Origin: Syncephalis plumigaleata
Taxonomy: Eukaryota; Zoopagomycota; Zoopagomycetes; Zoopagales; Piptocephalidaceae
NCBI GenBank assembly: GCA_025201365.1
Contig: JAIXMF010000212.1
Coordinates: forward strand, 1-23,605
DNA length: 23,605 nt
Reading direction: 5' to 3'
Program-made: the position numbers and the translations under genes
Part shown: positions 1 through 9,267 of the stretch, piece by piece
Numbering within the stretch: the first letter of the stretch is position 1
Layout: each line of letters opens with the position of its first letter
Notes under the pieces: generated by a model
The model's input: only the letters and a program-made list of their open reading frames with translations
Databases searched by the model: none
Told to the model about the DNA's origin: nothing

Positions 1-787
1 TGTATTCGGGAGGCAAGACGTGGTATATCAGAGATTGAAATCGAGGAGGTTGCTTTTCGACGTAAGTTAACAGTAATTGATATGTAAAGCAGATCGGGAA
101 TACTTAGTGCGCGCATGCTAACAAACAATATTCAGCTGAACACTTCATGGATACAACGGAATTTGAAGGCGATCACAACGTTGTCGACATTGAACAGTTT
201 TTATCGAGTGTGGCGCCTGATGTCTACAAGAAGTGTACAGCGCCACCAATGAGGAATAAAACGAACGGGCAGCCCATGTTGATCATAGTATCCAGTTCAG
301 GAATACGATGCACCGATGTCATTCGGTAAGTGGTGCTTACACATTTGACATTTTCATTCGAGCACACTATATACTAATAACGCGTGTAGTGCAATGCCAG
401 AGATTCATAAGCGATCCCGTGTTGCAAAGTTGTTTGCGAAACACTTTAAGATCCCGGAACAAGTGGAGTATCTAAGAACTAACGACTGTCGTGCTGCAGC
501 CGGTACACCAAATCGATTGGTAAAATTGGCCGACGAAGAGAATGGTATGTTTCATTGTAACCGTGTAGAACATAATATGTCGCACTCGTTAATACTAACT
601 GTTTCAATGATGCACTTTAGCCCTAGATCTATCGCAGCTTGCTCTCGTGGTGCTTGATCGTCATCGTGATTCAAAGCAACGCACCATGTTTGACATTCCC
701 GAGATACGCGCCGATCTTTTGACAATGCTCGACGGCTCAATTGGACAGCGCGTACGATCAGGCAGCGCAAAGATTGTTGTTTTTTAA
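1..787 (+). CDS. CMS1: Cms1/CMSS1-family ribosome biogenesis protein (5' partial)
   Basis: Four exons are read: 1-61, 136-325, 390-544 and 621-787, giving 190 residues and a TAA stop. The introns (62-135, 326-389, 545-620) have GTAAGT, GTAAGT and GTATGT donors, and the second has a TACTAAT branch-like site at 372-378. The spliced product has the family's order of blocks: an ISEIEIEEVAF segment, LIIVSSSGIR, VAKLFAKHFKIPEQVEYL, a GTPNRLVKL motif, LALVVLDRHRDSKQRTMFDI and a C-terminal KIVVF. Human CMSS1 has equivalent blocks (LFAKH, GTPGR, RMMDIPEIR and a C-terminal LF). Family knowledge: Cms1 is a nucleolar protein of the 90S pre-ribosome (SSU processome) with a degenerate helicase-like fold. 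The start codon and charged N-terminus lie before the window. The ATG at 147 is internal, because exon 1 joins in frame upstream of it. Confidence 0.9.
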
Positions 788-880
788 CGCTTTATAATTA
801 TATCATACAAACAGCAAGTTGTATAACCGCCGCAAGCTTTGCTAGATATGTTTCCTCCCAAAACAAAACAGCTTACGTTT

Positions 881-886
881 AATAAA
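881..886 (+). terminator. Probable polyadenylation signal of the Cms1 gene
   Basis: An AATAAA lies 94 bases after the stop codon in AT-rich DNA, before the convergent tRNA gene. Confidence 0.5.
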
Positions 887-1033
887 TCCGATAATCAATA
901 CAGCTACTAAACTATAGGCTCTACACTTTATTTTTGTCGTCTAAATGTGCACGCGCACGCGCTCTATACATATTCTTTACTTACATGTTCATATTAGCAA
1001 AAAAATAACACCTAGCTACGAGTAATTAGATGC

Positions 1034-1039
1034 AAAAAA
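1034..1039 (-). terminator. RNA polymerase III terminator of the tRNA
   Basis: On the minus strand six T residues begin five bases after the discriminator base of the tRNA, the usual Pol III stop. Confidence 0.85.
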
Positions 1040-1044
1040 GCGAG

Positions 1045-1117
1045 CGAGCACACCAGGACTCGAACCTGGAATCTCCTGATCCGTAGTCAGGCGCCTTATC
1101 CATTTGGCCATGCGCCC
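1045..1117 (-). tRNA. trnR-ACG: tRNA-Arg (anticodon ACG)
   Basis: Read on the minus strand, this is a complete 73-nt cloverleaf without an intron. The acceptor GGGCGCA pairs with TGTGCTC through all seven positions (two G-U) and is followed by discriminator G. The anticodon stem CCTGA/TCAGG encloses loop CTACGGA with anticodon ACG. The T arm CCAGG-TTCGAGT-CCTGG contains the internal B box. It decodes CGU and, with inosine at the wobble position, CGC and CGA arginine codons. CCA is not encoded, as expected for a eukaryotic nuclear tRNA. Confidence 0.97.
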
Positions 1118-1205
1118 GTTAACGGGACAGCTCGTTAAAAATTTTGCAATTTTTTCGTTTATATTCATTCTAGTAACAAATCACGTGACTCCCAAAATTA
1201 CTAAA

Positions 1206-1293
1206 AATGGAACAAGCGTAAGCTGTGCTTGTCCCATTATGCCATTGAGTAAACGAGAGTGTACGCGCGTACACTTGTGCTTACTCAATGGCA
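1206..1293. repeat. Two adjacent hairpin-forming palindromes
   Basis: Hairpin one: AATGGAACAAGC (1206-1217) faces GCTTGTCCCATT (1227-1238) with one mismatch and a 9-nt loop. Hairpin two runs from 1240 to 1293. Its outer stem TGCCATTGAGTAA/TTACTCAATGGCA is near perfect, and its centre is a perfect 18-bp palindrome (1258-1275) around GTACGCGCGTAC. A few mismatches separate the two parts. This could be a small miniature transposable element or a cruciform/regulatory site. No flanking duplication was recognised. Confidence 0.75.
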
Positions 1294-2220
1294 AAGTAAT
1301 AGTGTCTAATAGGGGGTGTAGGTTAGCATAATGATGAAGGTGCCAGCTTAAACTTACTCGTTCGTATTAACGCGCATAGCGGTGCATATAGCAAGCTCGT
1401 CATCTAGAAAGAATGAGTACTAGTAAACGTTAGTAGTAAGGTTAATATTGATACTCTTATATTATCGACACTTTTCTCTGCTTGGAATACCTAGTTGTAT
1501 GCAGCACTAGTTCATCATCTTTACGTGAACAATACTCTATAAAGCTATGCTAATAATATCATACTCTATTGAGTAGTGTTTACGGTTCAAATAGCCATAT
1601 GAACCAACGATGATGGTCAAGCTAGGTGTATGCATCATCAGTCATGGTGTGGTCAAATTGACGAGTGAGGAATAAATGGAAAGAGTTACGTAGACTAGGG
1701 TGTATATGATGATCACCTCGGTAATTAATTATGTGTTAATCACCCACTCTTCTTCTTGAGCATGCATTCGTTTATTAGCTTAGATTAATATGTCTAGCCA
1801 TCATTATATTGGCGGTTATCATTATTGTCAAAATAATAATATACGTCATTTATTACATTACTGTTTTATTAAATGGCCTAATTAGTTCAATTATCATAGC
1901 AACATTATATAGAGTTCTATAATTACATGGTCTATTTGTATATGATATAATAGTAATCCCATCCTCTGGCTTGTTAATGCTCCTGCATAAAGATGGCATA
2001 ATGATTCATACATATTGCGTGCTTTATCACGTGCTATGTTGACTAATCTGCACATGTTAATTGCAATATTTAGTTGCAGCTTAACTCCCACGTAAACACC
2101 TCCGAATAGTTTTTCATTACAGCTAATTTTTTCTATGCAAAATACCTTTTATTCCTACTGTTCTCTGGTTGTATATTTGTACAAGAATAATTAGTAAAAA
2201 AGAAAAGTGATCAGTCTACA
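1294..2220. other. Intergenic AT-rich DNA
   Basis: There is no credible gene: only short frames without domain-like content. The last part, before the ATG at 2221, should hold the promoter and 5' leader of the F-box gene. No clear TATA box or operator could be assigned. Confidence 0.6.
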
Positions 2221-4470
2221 ATGCACAACCAGAGCAGTAATCAGGTCAGCACAGGGCCATGTACTCCTCACCACTGCATGGCTGCACTTGACTGCCGGCT
2301 TCCAACCGAGTTATTGACGCGCTTGCTCTACGCCCTTCCTCCGCATAGTGCAGCTATACTGTCACGTACAAATAAGAGAATGCACCAAATTGTACGTCAA
2401 GAATCACTATACTGGCGAGAATGCTACCGACAACAATACGGCGGTGAAGTATGTCGACAAGGATTCACCTGGTGCGATAACGAGGAGATTGCTGAGAGTA
2501 TGGATTCCGAGGCCACGCTACGCTCTTTCCTACTTAATCGCAGCGTTAGCGGCAAGTATGGATCGTCGAATCTTCAGTCAGACTGGTATGCAGCATATCG
2601 TGCACGCGCCAACTTGGAATTACGATGGCAACGCAATCCATCCAATGCTAATGCTGGCGCAACGGTAATCCCTAGTGTTCGATTGTTAAACACACTGACG
2701 CCAGCCTATACCGACAAACCGTCTGCAACCGTGTCAAACCCATGGCGACGCTCGACGATCAATGTGCATGCCGCGTACACGGTTGTCGCAAATGAAAATG
2801 GCGTATGGATTAGTCATCATCCACTTCAAGAGGGACGTGTGCCACCCCCTAAAATGCTGTGTTACCCACTAGTATCCACTACCACATCTGATGATATCGC
2901 CCAGTCTTTGATATTGGCGGCGAAGCATGAATCGCAGCTTGACAATCAACTATCGGATACAATGCCAATTCCAATTAACGGCTATAATCCAAGACAGTGT
3001 TGGAGCAACGGACGTTGGATAGTAGTTGCCGAGAAATATAGCGACAGCGATGTGACACTATACCACGTATGGGAAGGTGCAACAGGCCGACGTATCTCCA
3101 ATTGCCATGCATCATCTAATGTAAATGACAACACAGTCGTTTCACTATTTAACGAATCCTCACGTTCAACAACACCAGCTAACACACCAAGCTCGACATT
3201 GATGATATCTACACCGTCGCCAACTATTAGTAGTAGTGATGCGTCTCATCGACATGCATGTCACTTGCTAGCTGGATCACAACTACTTACTTGTAACATT
3301 ACTAAAAGCAAATTGCAACTGGAAACATCGTTGACGACACAGCGTTGGCGATTGACACGTTCGAGAACGACCAAAGATTTGCCTGAAAATGAACGATACA
3401 ACTTTATTACGGAACAAGGCTTCTGGCAATCTACCATTGAGAATGAATCAGCACCTATCGTAAAACTGCTAGTTAGCAAGCTTCGACCTAATCTATTGAC
3501 GGGCGTGCAACTAGTGAAGCTGGCAAATGGTAATGATGCAAATCTAACTAGTACACAAATACGTCTGCTACTATGGGATATGCGTGGTACTACGCCCACC
3601 GATCAGCTACCGGATGGACGACACCAAACCAATGAATTAGAATCAGCACCGATCTATTCTCGAGTACTGCTGGACAATTTACAGCCGCACGATACACCGA
3701 CTGTTTGTCAAGACTTTACAGACGATGCTGTCATTCTTCATGGTAATGCAGTGTCAACCGATGCATCGATAGGCCTCTACCATTGGATTGTTTGTTGCAC
3801 GTTCAAGCAGCATCGACGTGGTAGTGTTGCCTCTGATAGTTATAAACTTGATCGCGACAATTACGGACGAGAACAATGGCGACGTGTATTTCCAGCCTGG
3901 CAGTCAATTTGGTCGGCACAGCCTTTGCATGCTGTCGGCCATTTGGCTATTACATTCGGTGAAGGCGATGGCAGCTGGCAGGATCCTTGGTTGTCCAATA
4001 CTACTAACGCGGATGACGTCAGCCATCAAGATTACGGGAAACGTCTCGAGCCAAGTGTAGATGGTTTTCATATTATGTCACTTGACGATGGCTCCCTACT
4101 ACGAACGCTTCCAATGCGTCCCACACGACTTATTGACGCTGTTGGATCGATGCTGATTGTAGCATGGGATAATGTACGTCATGGTGTTGCTGCAATCGAC
4201 ACGACAGCGGGTAAGATTCGTTGGCGACAGCGTTTCCCTGAAGATGATGACACCAATCAATCGACGACAGAAGATAGTAACGAGAACAATATTAACACGC
4301 AAACTACGCGTGGTTGGCTTGATGTTCGTGTGAGTTCCACGCGATTACTAATGATGGAACGACGTCGTCAACAACAACAACAGCGGCAGCAGCAGCAAGC
4401 ATTGAACACCAATAATTATACAGCACAATCAGATCAACATGAACGTTTATTAATTGTTGATTTTGCTTAG
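2221..4470 (+). CDS. F-box protein with beta-rich, possibly propeller-like C-terminus
   Basis: A single exon encodes 749 residues. Residues about 24-72 form a typical F-box: LPTELLTRLLYALPP, then SRTNKRMHQIV and LYWRECYRQQYGG. Family knowledge: an F-box binds Skp1 in an SCF ubiquitin ligase while the rest of the protein selects the substrate. The remainder has scattered WD-like or PQQ-like strands (NGRWIVVAEKY, IRLLLWDMRG, AAIDTTAGKIRWRQRFP), so a degenerate beta-propeller is inferred. There are low-complexity Ser/Thr stretches around residues 305-340 and a Gln-rich tract near residue 720 (QQQQQRQQQQ). No transmembrane segment or signal peptide is seen. The start is the first ATG after a stop-rich leader and leaves about 23 residues before the F-box. 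The substrate cannot be named. Confidence 0.85.
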   Translation: MHNQSSNQVSTGPCTPHHCMAALDCRLPTELLTRLLYALPPHSAAILSRTNKRMHQIVRQESLYWRECYRQQYGGEVCRQGFTWCDNEEIAESMDSEATLRSFLLNRSVSGKYGSSNLQSDWYAAYRARANLELRWQRNPSNANAGATVIPSVRLLNTLTPAYTDKPSATVSNPWRRSTINVHAAYTVVANENGVWISHHPLQEGRVPPPKMLCYPLVSTTTSDDIAQSLILAAKHESQLDNQLSDTMPIPINGYNPRQCWSNGRWIVVAEKYSDSDVTLYHVWEGATGRRISNCHASSNVNDNTVVSLFNESSRSTTPANTPSSTLMISTPSPTISSSDASHRHACHLLAGSQLLTCNITKSKLQLETSLTTQRWRLTRSRTTKDLPENERYNFITEQGFWQSTIENESAPIVKLLVSKLRPNLLTGVQLVKLANGNDANLTSTQIRLLLWDMRGTTPTDQLPDGRHQTNELESAPIYSRVLLDNLQPHDTPTVCQDFTDDAVILHGNAVSTDASIGLYHWIVCCTFKQHRRGSVASDSYKLDRDNYGREQWRRVFPAWQSIWSAQPLHAVGHLAITFGEGDGSWQDPWLSNTTNADDVSHQDYGKRLEPSVDGFHIMSLDDGSLLRTLPMRPTRLIDAVGSMLIVAWDNVRHGVAAIDTTAGKIRWRQRFPEDDDTNQSTTEDSNENNINTQTTRGWLDVRVSSTRLLMMERRRQQQQQRQQQQALNTNNYTAQSDQHERLLIVDFA

Positions 4471-4569
4471 ACATTAATTACAATATTATTTATGCATTGA
4501 CCATTTATTAGATGTAATAATATGCTGTTTCTGTTGCGCTTGAGTAGTTAAAAAGTGTATCTCATCATT

Positions 4570-4575
4570 AATAAA
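4570..4575 (+). terminator. Probable polyadenylation signal of the F-box gene
   Basis: An AATAAA lies 100 bases after the TAG stop and just before the left inverted-repeat arm. Confidence 0.45.
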
Positions 4576-4650
4576 TAGTATTTGAATTGTAACTTATATA
4601 GTAAATACTACTCATTAGGTTATTATAGTAATTGCTATATAGAATTCTAG

Positions 4651-5980
4651 ATTACAGGGTTTTCCAACCAGTTGGCATTGTTAGCCTATAACTTTTGCTC
4701 TTACTGAAAAATAATTTCGCATAATTGTTAGCGTCGCTGTCTTTGTCAATACTGTACACGCAATCATACAATGAACACGATTAACAAGGAGTATAAGACG
4801 AGTGTGCTATGGAGAGGGTTAATTACGTACACAGATACTAATGCTATATATTGACTTCAATAATAACAATAATAATAATGATACTAACTAATGCGCAATA
4901 CTATTTATTAATAAAAGCAGAGATTAATGACTAACAGCGTTAAACGGTTGGAAAGATCTGTAATACCATGCTAATGATCAATGAATGGACGTACTAATGT
5001 AGTTATTACTCTCTATTAATGCCATGCTAGCTATTGATATGTACTATGCAAATAAAGATATAGCCATCATATAGGATTTCCTCGGCACATTTACAATATG
5101 CAATACAATGTCAGACAGTGCCACTACAAATACAAAGTGCTAAGCGACGTAATTGGGTAGTAGTTAGCGCGGATATTATGTATGTGCGCGTACTTTCACA
5201 ACACACGAGTAAAAGGCGTAGTGTTCGTTACGTATACATGTCGCAATTGGAGGAACAAAAGCACTGGCTAGTGATTAACACGAGTACCGCGTACTTGCAT
5301 ATATAGTTATAAATCACGAGTAAGTAGTGCAAAGTAGCGAGTGGAGACGTTGTATGTTGACAAGCAAGTGTGTCGCCTAATGTATAGCGCGAGTGTTACG
5401 TATGCGTACGTGTCCCCACATACTACAAGCAATGATCAGCAAGTCAACGCGAATAAAGTGGTACAACGTGGCGAGCAAACGCAGTGAATAAAGGACACGA
5501 CATGAAATAATAGAAATACACGAGTGAGGGCAAGGGAGTGTCGCAAGCAAGTAGACAAGGGAGCGAGAAAGAGAGAACTGAATAGAGGATAGACCAGTAT
5601 GAAAGACACAGTGGAGTATATGCCACGTTGATCGACAACGAATAAAGAACCAACTACTACACAGCGTGAAGAGCAAAGTGTGCTTATGACAGAGTATACA
5701 GATTGGAGTGAGGCTGCCGACGAGTAACGATACAAAATACGAGTACGCGACATACAATCAACATAATCGACAAGTAGTCATTGGCAAAGCGGCAGACTAG
5801 ACGGGAATAAGACGACCGACCGAGACCAGCAAAAGACAAGTAGTATACGCTTGCAGCTAAGCGTAGCCTGTATATGACTGTAAACGAAGGTGGAGTAAGA
5901 GGAAAAGCATGAGTTGTAGTGGTGTATGTGTGAGTAGAAGACGAATAAAAGAATAAAAAGCAATAGACGAGTGTGAGTGT
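4651..5980 (+). repeat. Left arm of a long inverted repeat (about 1.33 kb)
   Basis: This segment is the reverse complement of 9962-11289. Coordinates sum to 15940 in the outer part and 15942 after a 2-nt indel near 5290-5315. The outer edge is sharp: TACAGGG starts at 4653 and the DNA outside does not match. By eye almost all bases agree from 4653 to about 5780, with substitutions (C/T at 4668, a few others). Open frames in the two arms translate identically, for example a 105-residue frame. Divergence increases towards the inner edge and homology fades in a GT-rich run near 5980. The arm contains many copies of an ACGAGTA-like motif. Its frames lack domain-like content, so it is probably not coding. 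Confidence 0.95.
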
Positions 5981-6059
5981 GTGTGTGCATTAGCGTGCAT
6001 TATGTATTGATTGATAGGGATACAAACAACGAGTAACCATTAATGTTTGAAGGAACAAC

Positions 6060-6065
6060 TTTATT
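6060..6065 (-). terminator. Probable polyadenylation signal of the Cdc20-like gene
   Basis: AATAAA on the minus strand lies 33 bases after the TAA stop. Confidence 0.55.
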
Positions 6066-6097
6066 ATGTTCACTAAAGTAGAACTCAATTCATGAGT

Positions 6098-7521
6098 TTA
6101 CATCTCCCAGAGGGAGAGGGGCTTGTTGGGCGCACTAGTTGCAAACACATTGCCATCTGGCGAGGTGGCCAGATATGAGACACCATTGTCGTGTCCAGTT
6201 GCCATGCTGATTAAGTCCAGATCAGCATGGCGTCCAATACGGTCACCCATCTCAGTGACAACGTCCGGTTGCATCAGCTCTGGATACTCCCAAAGTCGTA
6301 TATTCTTTTTCTTGCACGTATGTGTTGATAAGATGCCGCGGTTATGCGGTAACCAGGCCAAGTTACTTACTTTAGAATTTGTTTCAACTGAGCTATAAAT
6401 ATAACCATCCGTTATGTTCCATAATCGAATTTTACCATCTCTCGAGTTACTACCGACTACTAGTAAGTCATCGCGATGTGGTGACCAAGCGGCAGCTTTG
6501 ATTGCACTACCATCACCTTTGTCCAAGCGATGAAGAGGTGACGTCGAATATTTGTCCCAAAGCAATAAGTGGCCATTCATATTACCGCTAACTTGATAGG
6601 TATTTGCACGATTCCAGTGCAAACAACATACATCAGATGTATGCTCGAGGTACCGTTCTTCCTCAATATCGGGAGCTCTTATATCCCGCCGCATGATTCT
6701 TCCGCCATTTTCGCCACGTTCGCCTGAGTCTAGCACTGAGCCACACCATGTCATAGCGTATATTGGGTGCCCTGATCTGCCGTATGTACGCAGCACTCGC
6801 TCGTGACGTACGTCCCATACGTTAATAGTACCGTTGGCTGTTGCAACAGCCAAGTATGGTCTCTACATAAAAGGAAAGTAAATGGATTAATAAATTTTGG
6901 TACAATTGACTAGAAGTGATTGCCACTTACTTCCTTCATCCAGCTTACACATGTAATTGGATTGTTTGCGCTTATATCATCCAATTTAATATCAGCACCG
7001 GTGGTAGTGTTCACTACGGTTAAGTGCTCGTTTGTTCCGACTGCTAACAAATTGATTGGTGACCAATCAATAGGATTAGAATAAAGGTGTTGAACTATGC
7101 TTGTTGCGTACGCTGGTGCGATTAATTGTGATAAGAGACGTTCCACCGATCCATGAGTTTGTCGTTCCGTATCAAATCTATACGGTTTAATTATACTAGA
7201 TATTGTCGCCAACATTCTAGAGAAGTCACTTCGGTGGAATTGTGGTGGTGGCGGTGACGATGACGATGCCGCTATATGTTGAAAATCATTATCTTCTAAT
7301 AACGTCGTTTCGTCGAATGTTGGCTCTGTGTTGGTGGTGGTAGTGGTGGTAGTAGTAGTGCCAGTGCTGGTAGTGGTAGCAGTAGTGGTGGTAGTGGTAG
7401 TGCCAGCGGTAGCAGTAGTGGTAGTAGTAGTGGTAGATGTTGCTGTTCTGTCACTCCGTAATCGGCGTGCCATTGCTCGGGTGACTACTCCACTATGACT
7501 GCTAAGATTTGAAATAGTCAT
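6098..7521 (-). CDS. Cdc20/Cdh1-family WD40 protein, divergent
   Basis: Two exons on the minus strand, 7521-6931 and 6862-6098, are joined in phase 0 across a 68-nt intron (GTAAGT...TGTAG). They encode 451 residues. The N-terminus is basic (RAMARRLRSDR), then comes a threonine-rich tract at about 26-68, then a linker. Seven WD-like blades run from about residue 160 to the end. Family-like signatures include NPIDWSPINLLAVGTN, YLAVATANGTINVWDVR, GGRIMRRDIRAPD (compare the HHHDVR blade of Cdc20), KAAAWSPHRDDLL and a final LSLWEM. Family knowledge: these proteins activate the APC/C and recruit substrates. I find no clear C-box (DRYIPxR-like), and the protein ends at the last blade without a C-terminal Ile-Arg tail. 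It may therefore be a divergent or meiosis-type activator, a regulator that lost APC/C binding, or lack an unseen terminal exon. The start is the first ATG in frame. The gene lies wholly between the inverted-repeat arms. Confidence 0.85.
7318..7446. repeat. GGTAGT-type low-complexity tract coding poly-threonine
   Basis: The plus strand shows imperfect GGTAGT/GTGGTA repeats. On the minus strand they encode about 40 residues that are mostly Thr, with a few Ala, Ser and Gly, in the N-terminal region of the Cdc20-like protein. A tract like this is expected to vary in length between strains. Confidence 0.85.
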
Positions 7522-8290
7522 ATTGTTTGCCGCTAATATGAAATATACAGTGTATAAACAAGAAGATTTAAGGATGCAAAGCTTAAAACTTGAGAGAACT
7601 GCGACTTCTAGACCGATAGCAAACAACGCGTGTCTCGATCAGCGGTAGCAAGTACAAACTGCTGTTGCAGTAGTAGCAGCAGTAGAAACACGTAATCGCT
7701 AAGATATAAAGTGAACAGAGGTTATTGACGAAGGTTATGGAGGATATACAGGAAAGGAAAAGTACTGCGCTCGTAATATTTACAAAGCGAGCGAGAAGAA
7801 TAGAAGAATAAACGTAATGGACAATATCGCGAGGATGTATACAAAATATACAATGGTGAGGAAAGGTAGTTCGAGTATATGTTTTGCAAAGCGGATAGCA
7901 TTCGTATACTACACGGTATGCTTTGTATTGTATTTTTATACTTGCTTATTGCTACTTGCAAGTACATCGCATGTGAACATCAAACCATACTGCTACGCTT
8001 GTATCGTCACGAATGCTATAAGGTAGACGATTGCTATCGCTATCACTGAAACATTTATTACCAAATACTGAAGTTTGTATAACCTAAATGGCCAATGATG
8101 ACGGCATCATAGCACTCACTACATAGTGAGCTATTCAATGACTCACACCAGTTCTCTTCACACCACTTCTCTTTACTCTTCTCTTTACTTTTCGCTTCTC
8201 TTCTTCTTCTCTTCTTTGTCATTCAAATGAACTATTTATTCTTTTCTTTGTTTAAACATACACATAGCGAAATAGGTCAGTGCTCCGTAA
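7522..8290. other. Upstream region of the Cdc20-like gene
   Basis: No gene is recognised. It should contain the promoter and 5' leader of the minus-strand Cdc20-like gene. A pyrimidine-rich CTTCT tract lies at about 8152-8220. Confidence 0.5.
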
Positions 8291-8453
8291 ACTGTTTGCG
8301 TGTAGCGTAGCGCTGAGTGTGGTAATGAGCGTAGTTGACATTTTTCCAGTTCAGTGTAATGTCGGTACCTGTAACGGGTGTCGATGTTCTACGCTACTTG
8401 CTTGCGGACATTCATATATTTACGTAATATGAAGCTACTGCAAAGCAAACGGT
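8291..8453 (+). ncRNA. Candidate structured RNA (three-way junction pattern)
   Basis: Nested complementary segments are visible. Stem A is ACTGTTTGC (8291-8299) with GCAAACGGT (8445-8453), nine pairs including one G-U. Inside it, stem B is GTAGCGTAG (8302-8310) with CTACGCTAC (8389-8397), nine perfect pairs. Stem C within B is GACATT (8337-8342) with AATGTC (8358-8363). A side hairpin is TTCATAT (8411-8417) with ATATGAA (8427-8433). This could be one folded RNA domain. No known RNA family was recognised, no Pol III boxes are obvious, and transcription is unproven. Confidence 0.25.
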
Positions 8454-8956
8454 GAAACTAAATTCTGAATGAGAGCTTAAGGAAATTGTAGCATCCTTAC
8501 GGAAGGAAAGTCGCCATTGTTTCTACAGGTCATTAAGTTGCTAATGTAGCTGGGTAGCCTCTCTATTATGTGAATATTATGAAATGTATCGGTTTGCAAA
8601 TACTTGAATACATATCTTTATTCTATGTTGATATGTGTTTAGGTAATTTGCCATCATAATATCATGTAAGTTATGCTTTGCCGTGATATTTGATCATCAT
8701 GTTGCTGCTTCAGGGAGAAGGGCCTAGTTTACTTGGTATTATGGTGACTGACCACATTTAATGATATGTTTTTGTGTATGTTTAATCACTCTTTATTTGC
8801 GCTATCCTATCGCATTCTAATTGTACTTTTATTCATATCTCCACTTCCCAATCCCCTCATTTATTATGTCATGTCCCATTAGCACCAATACATTTTGTAT
8901 AAATGTGCTAATTTACTGATCCCATCGTATGTGCTTCAGTTGATGTACCATGAACC

Positions 8957-9211
8957 GCTACGGAAGTAGCAGCATCGTCTATGGCGGTGATGCTTAGCCA
9001 GCATCACCATCATACTGTCGATGTGATGTATGGCCATTTGTAATGAATGGACCATATGCCCGCTCTTCCATAGTGTCTACTGCCGAATGTTATCACACTA
9101 ACATTCAGCAGTATAGTGGTATATTGTCGCAAGGCTATCCAACTGACTCAGCATTGCATGTCCGCTCCATAGAAAAGGCTATGGCTACGGCTGCGGATAT
9201 GATGGGGACAT
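8957..9211 (+). other. Cluster of five consecutive hairpins
   Basis: In order: GCTAC-GGAA-GTAGC (8957-8970); GGTGATGCT/AGCATCACC (8986-9008, 5-nt loop); TATGGCCATT pairing with 9046-9056 with one bulge; an ACTGC...GAATGTTA stem from 9079 to 9112 (13 pairs, one mismatch, 6-nt loop); and ATGTCC/GGACAT (9158-9211) around CCATAG/CTATGG. A frame from the ATG at 8950 reads 15 codons to a TAG at 8995 (in the second loop), then stays open in the same frame to a TAA at 9211. The product matches nothing I recognise. It may be a structured transcript, a decayed small gene, or chance. Confidence 0.3.
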
Positions 9212-9267
9212 AACATATCTTAACACTTTATTGTAATCATTCATTCATTCATAAGGATTAATTACAG

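Noticed and set aside
147-329. ATG at 147 as the true start of the Cms1 gene
   Set aside because: Exon 1 (1-61) joins in frame through a good intron and supplies family-conserved residues upstream of that methionine.
5377-5757. Open frames of 69-126 codons in the left arm and their copies in the right arm (10155-10565)
   Set aside because: They are rich in Cys, Ser, Leu and Phe, overlap each other in several frames, and match no domain. They are identical between arms only because the DNA is.
7522-7626. N-terminal extension of the Cdc20-like frame up to 7626
   Set aside because: It has no ATG. It would need a TTG start, so the ATG at 7521 was chosen.
8950-9010. Resemblance of GAACCGCTACGGAAGTAGC to the GGAA-capped helix 8 of SRP RNA
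   Set aside because: The conserved internal-loop bases around the tetraloop do not line up, and no Alu domain or helix 5/6 partner is visible upstream.
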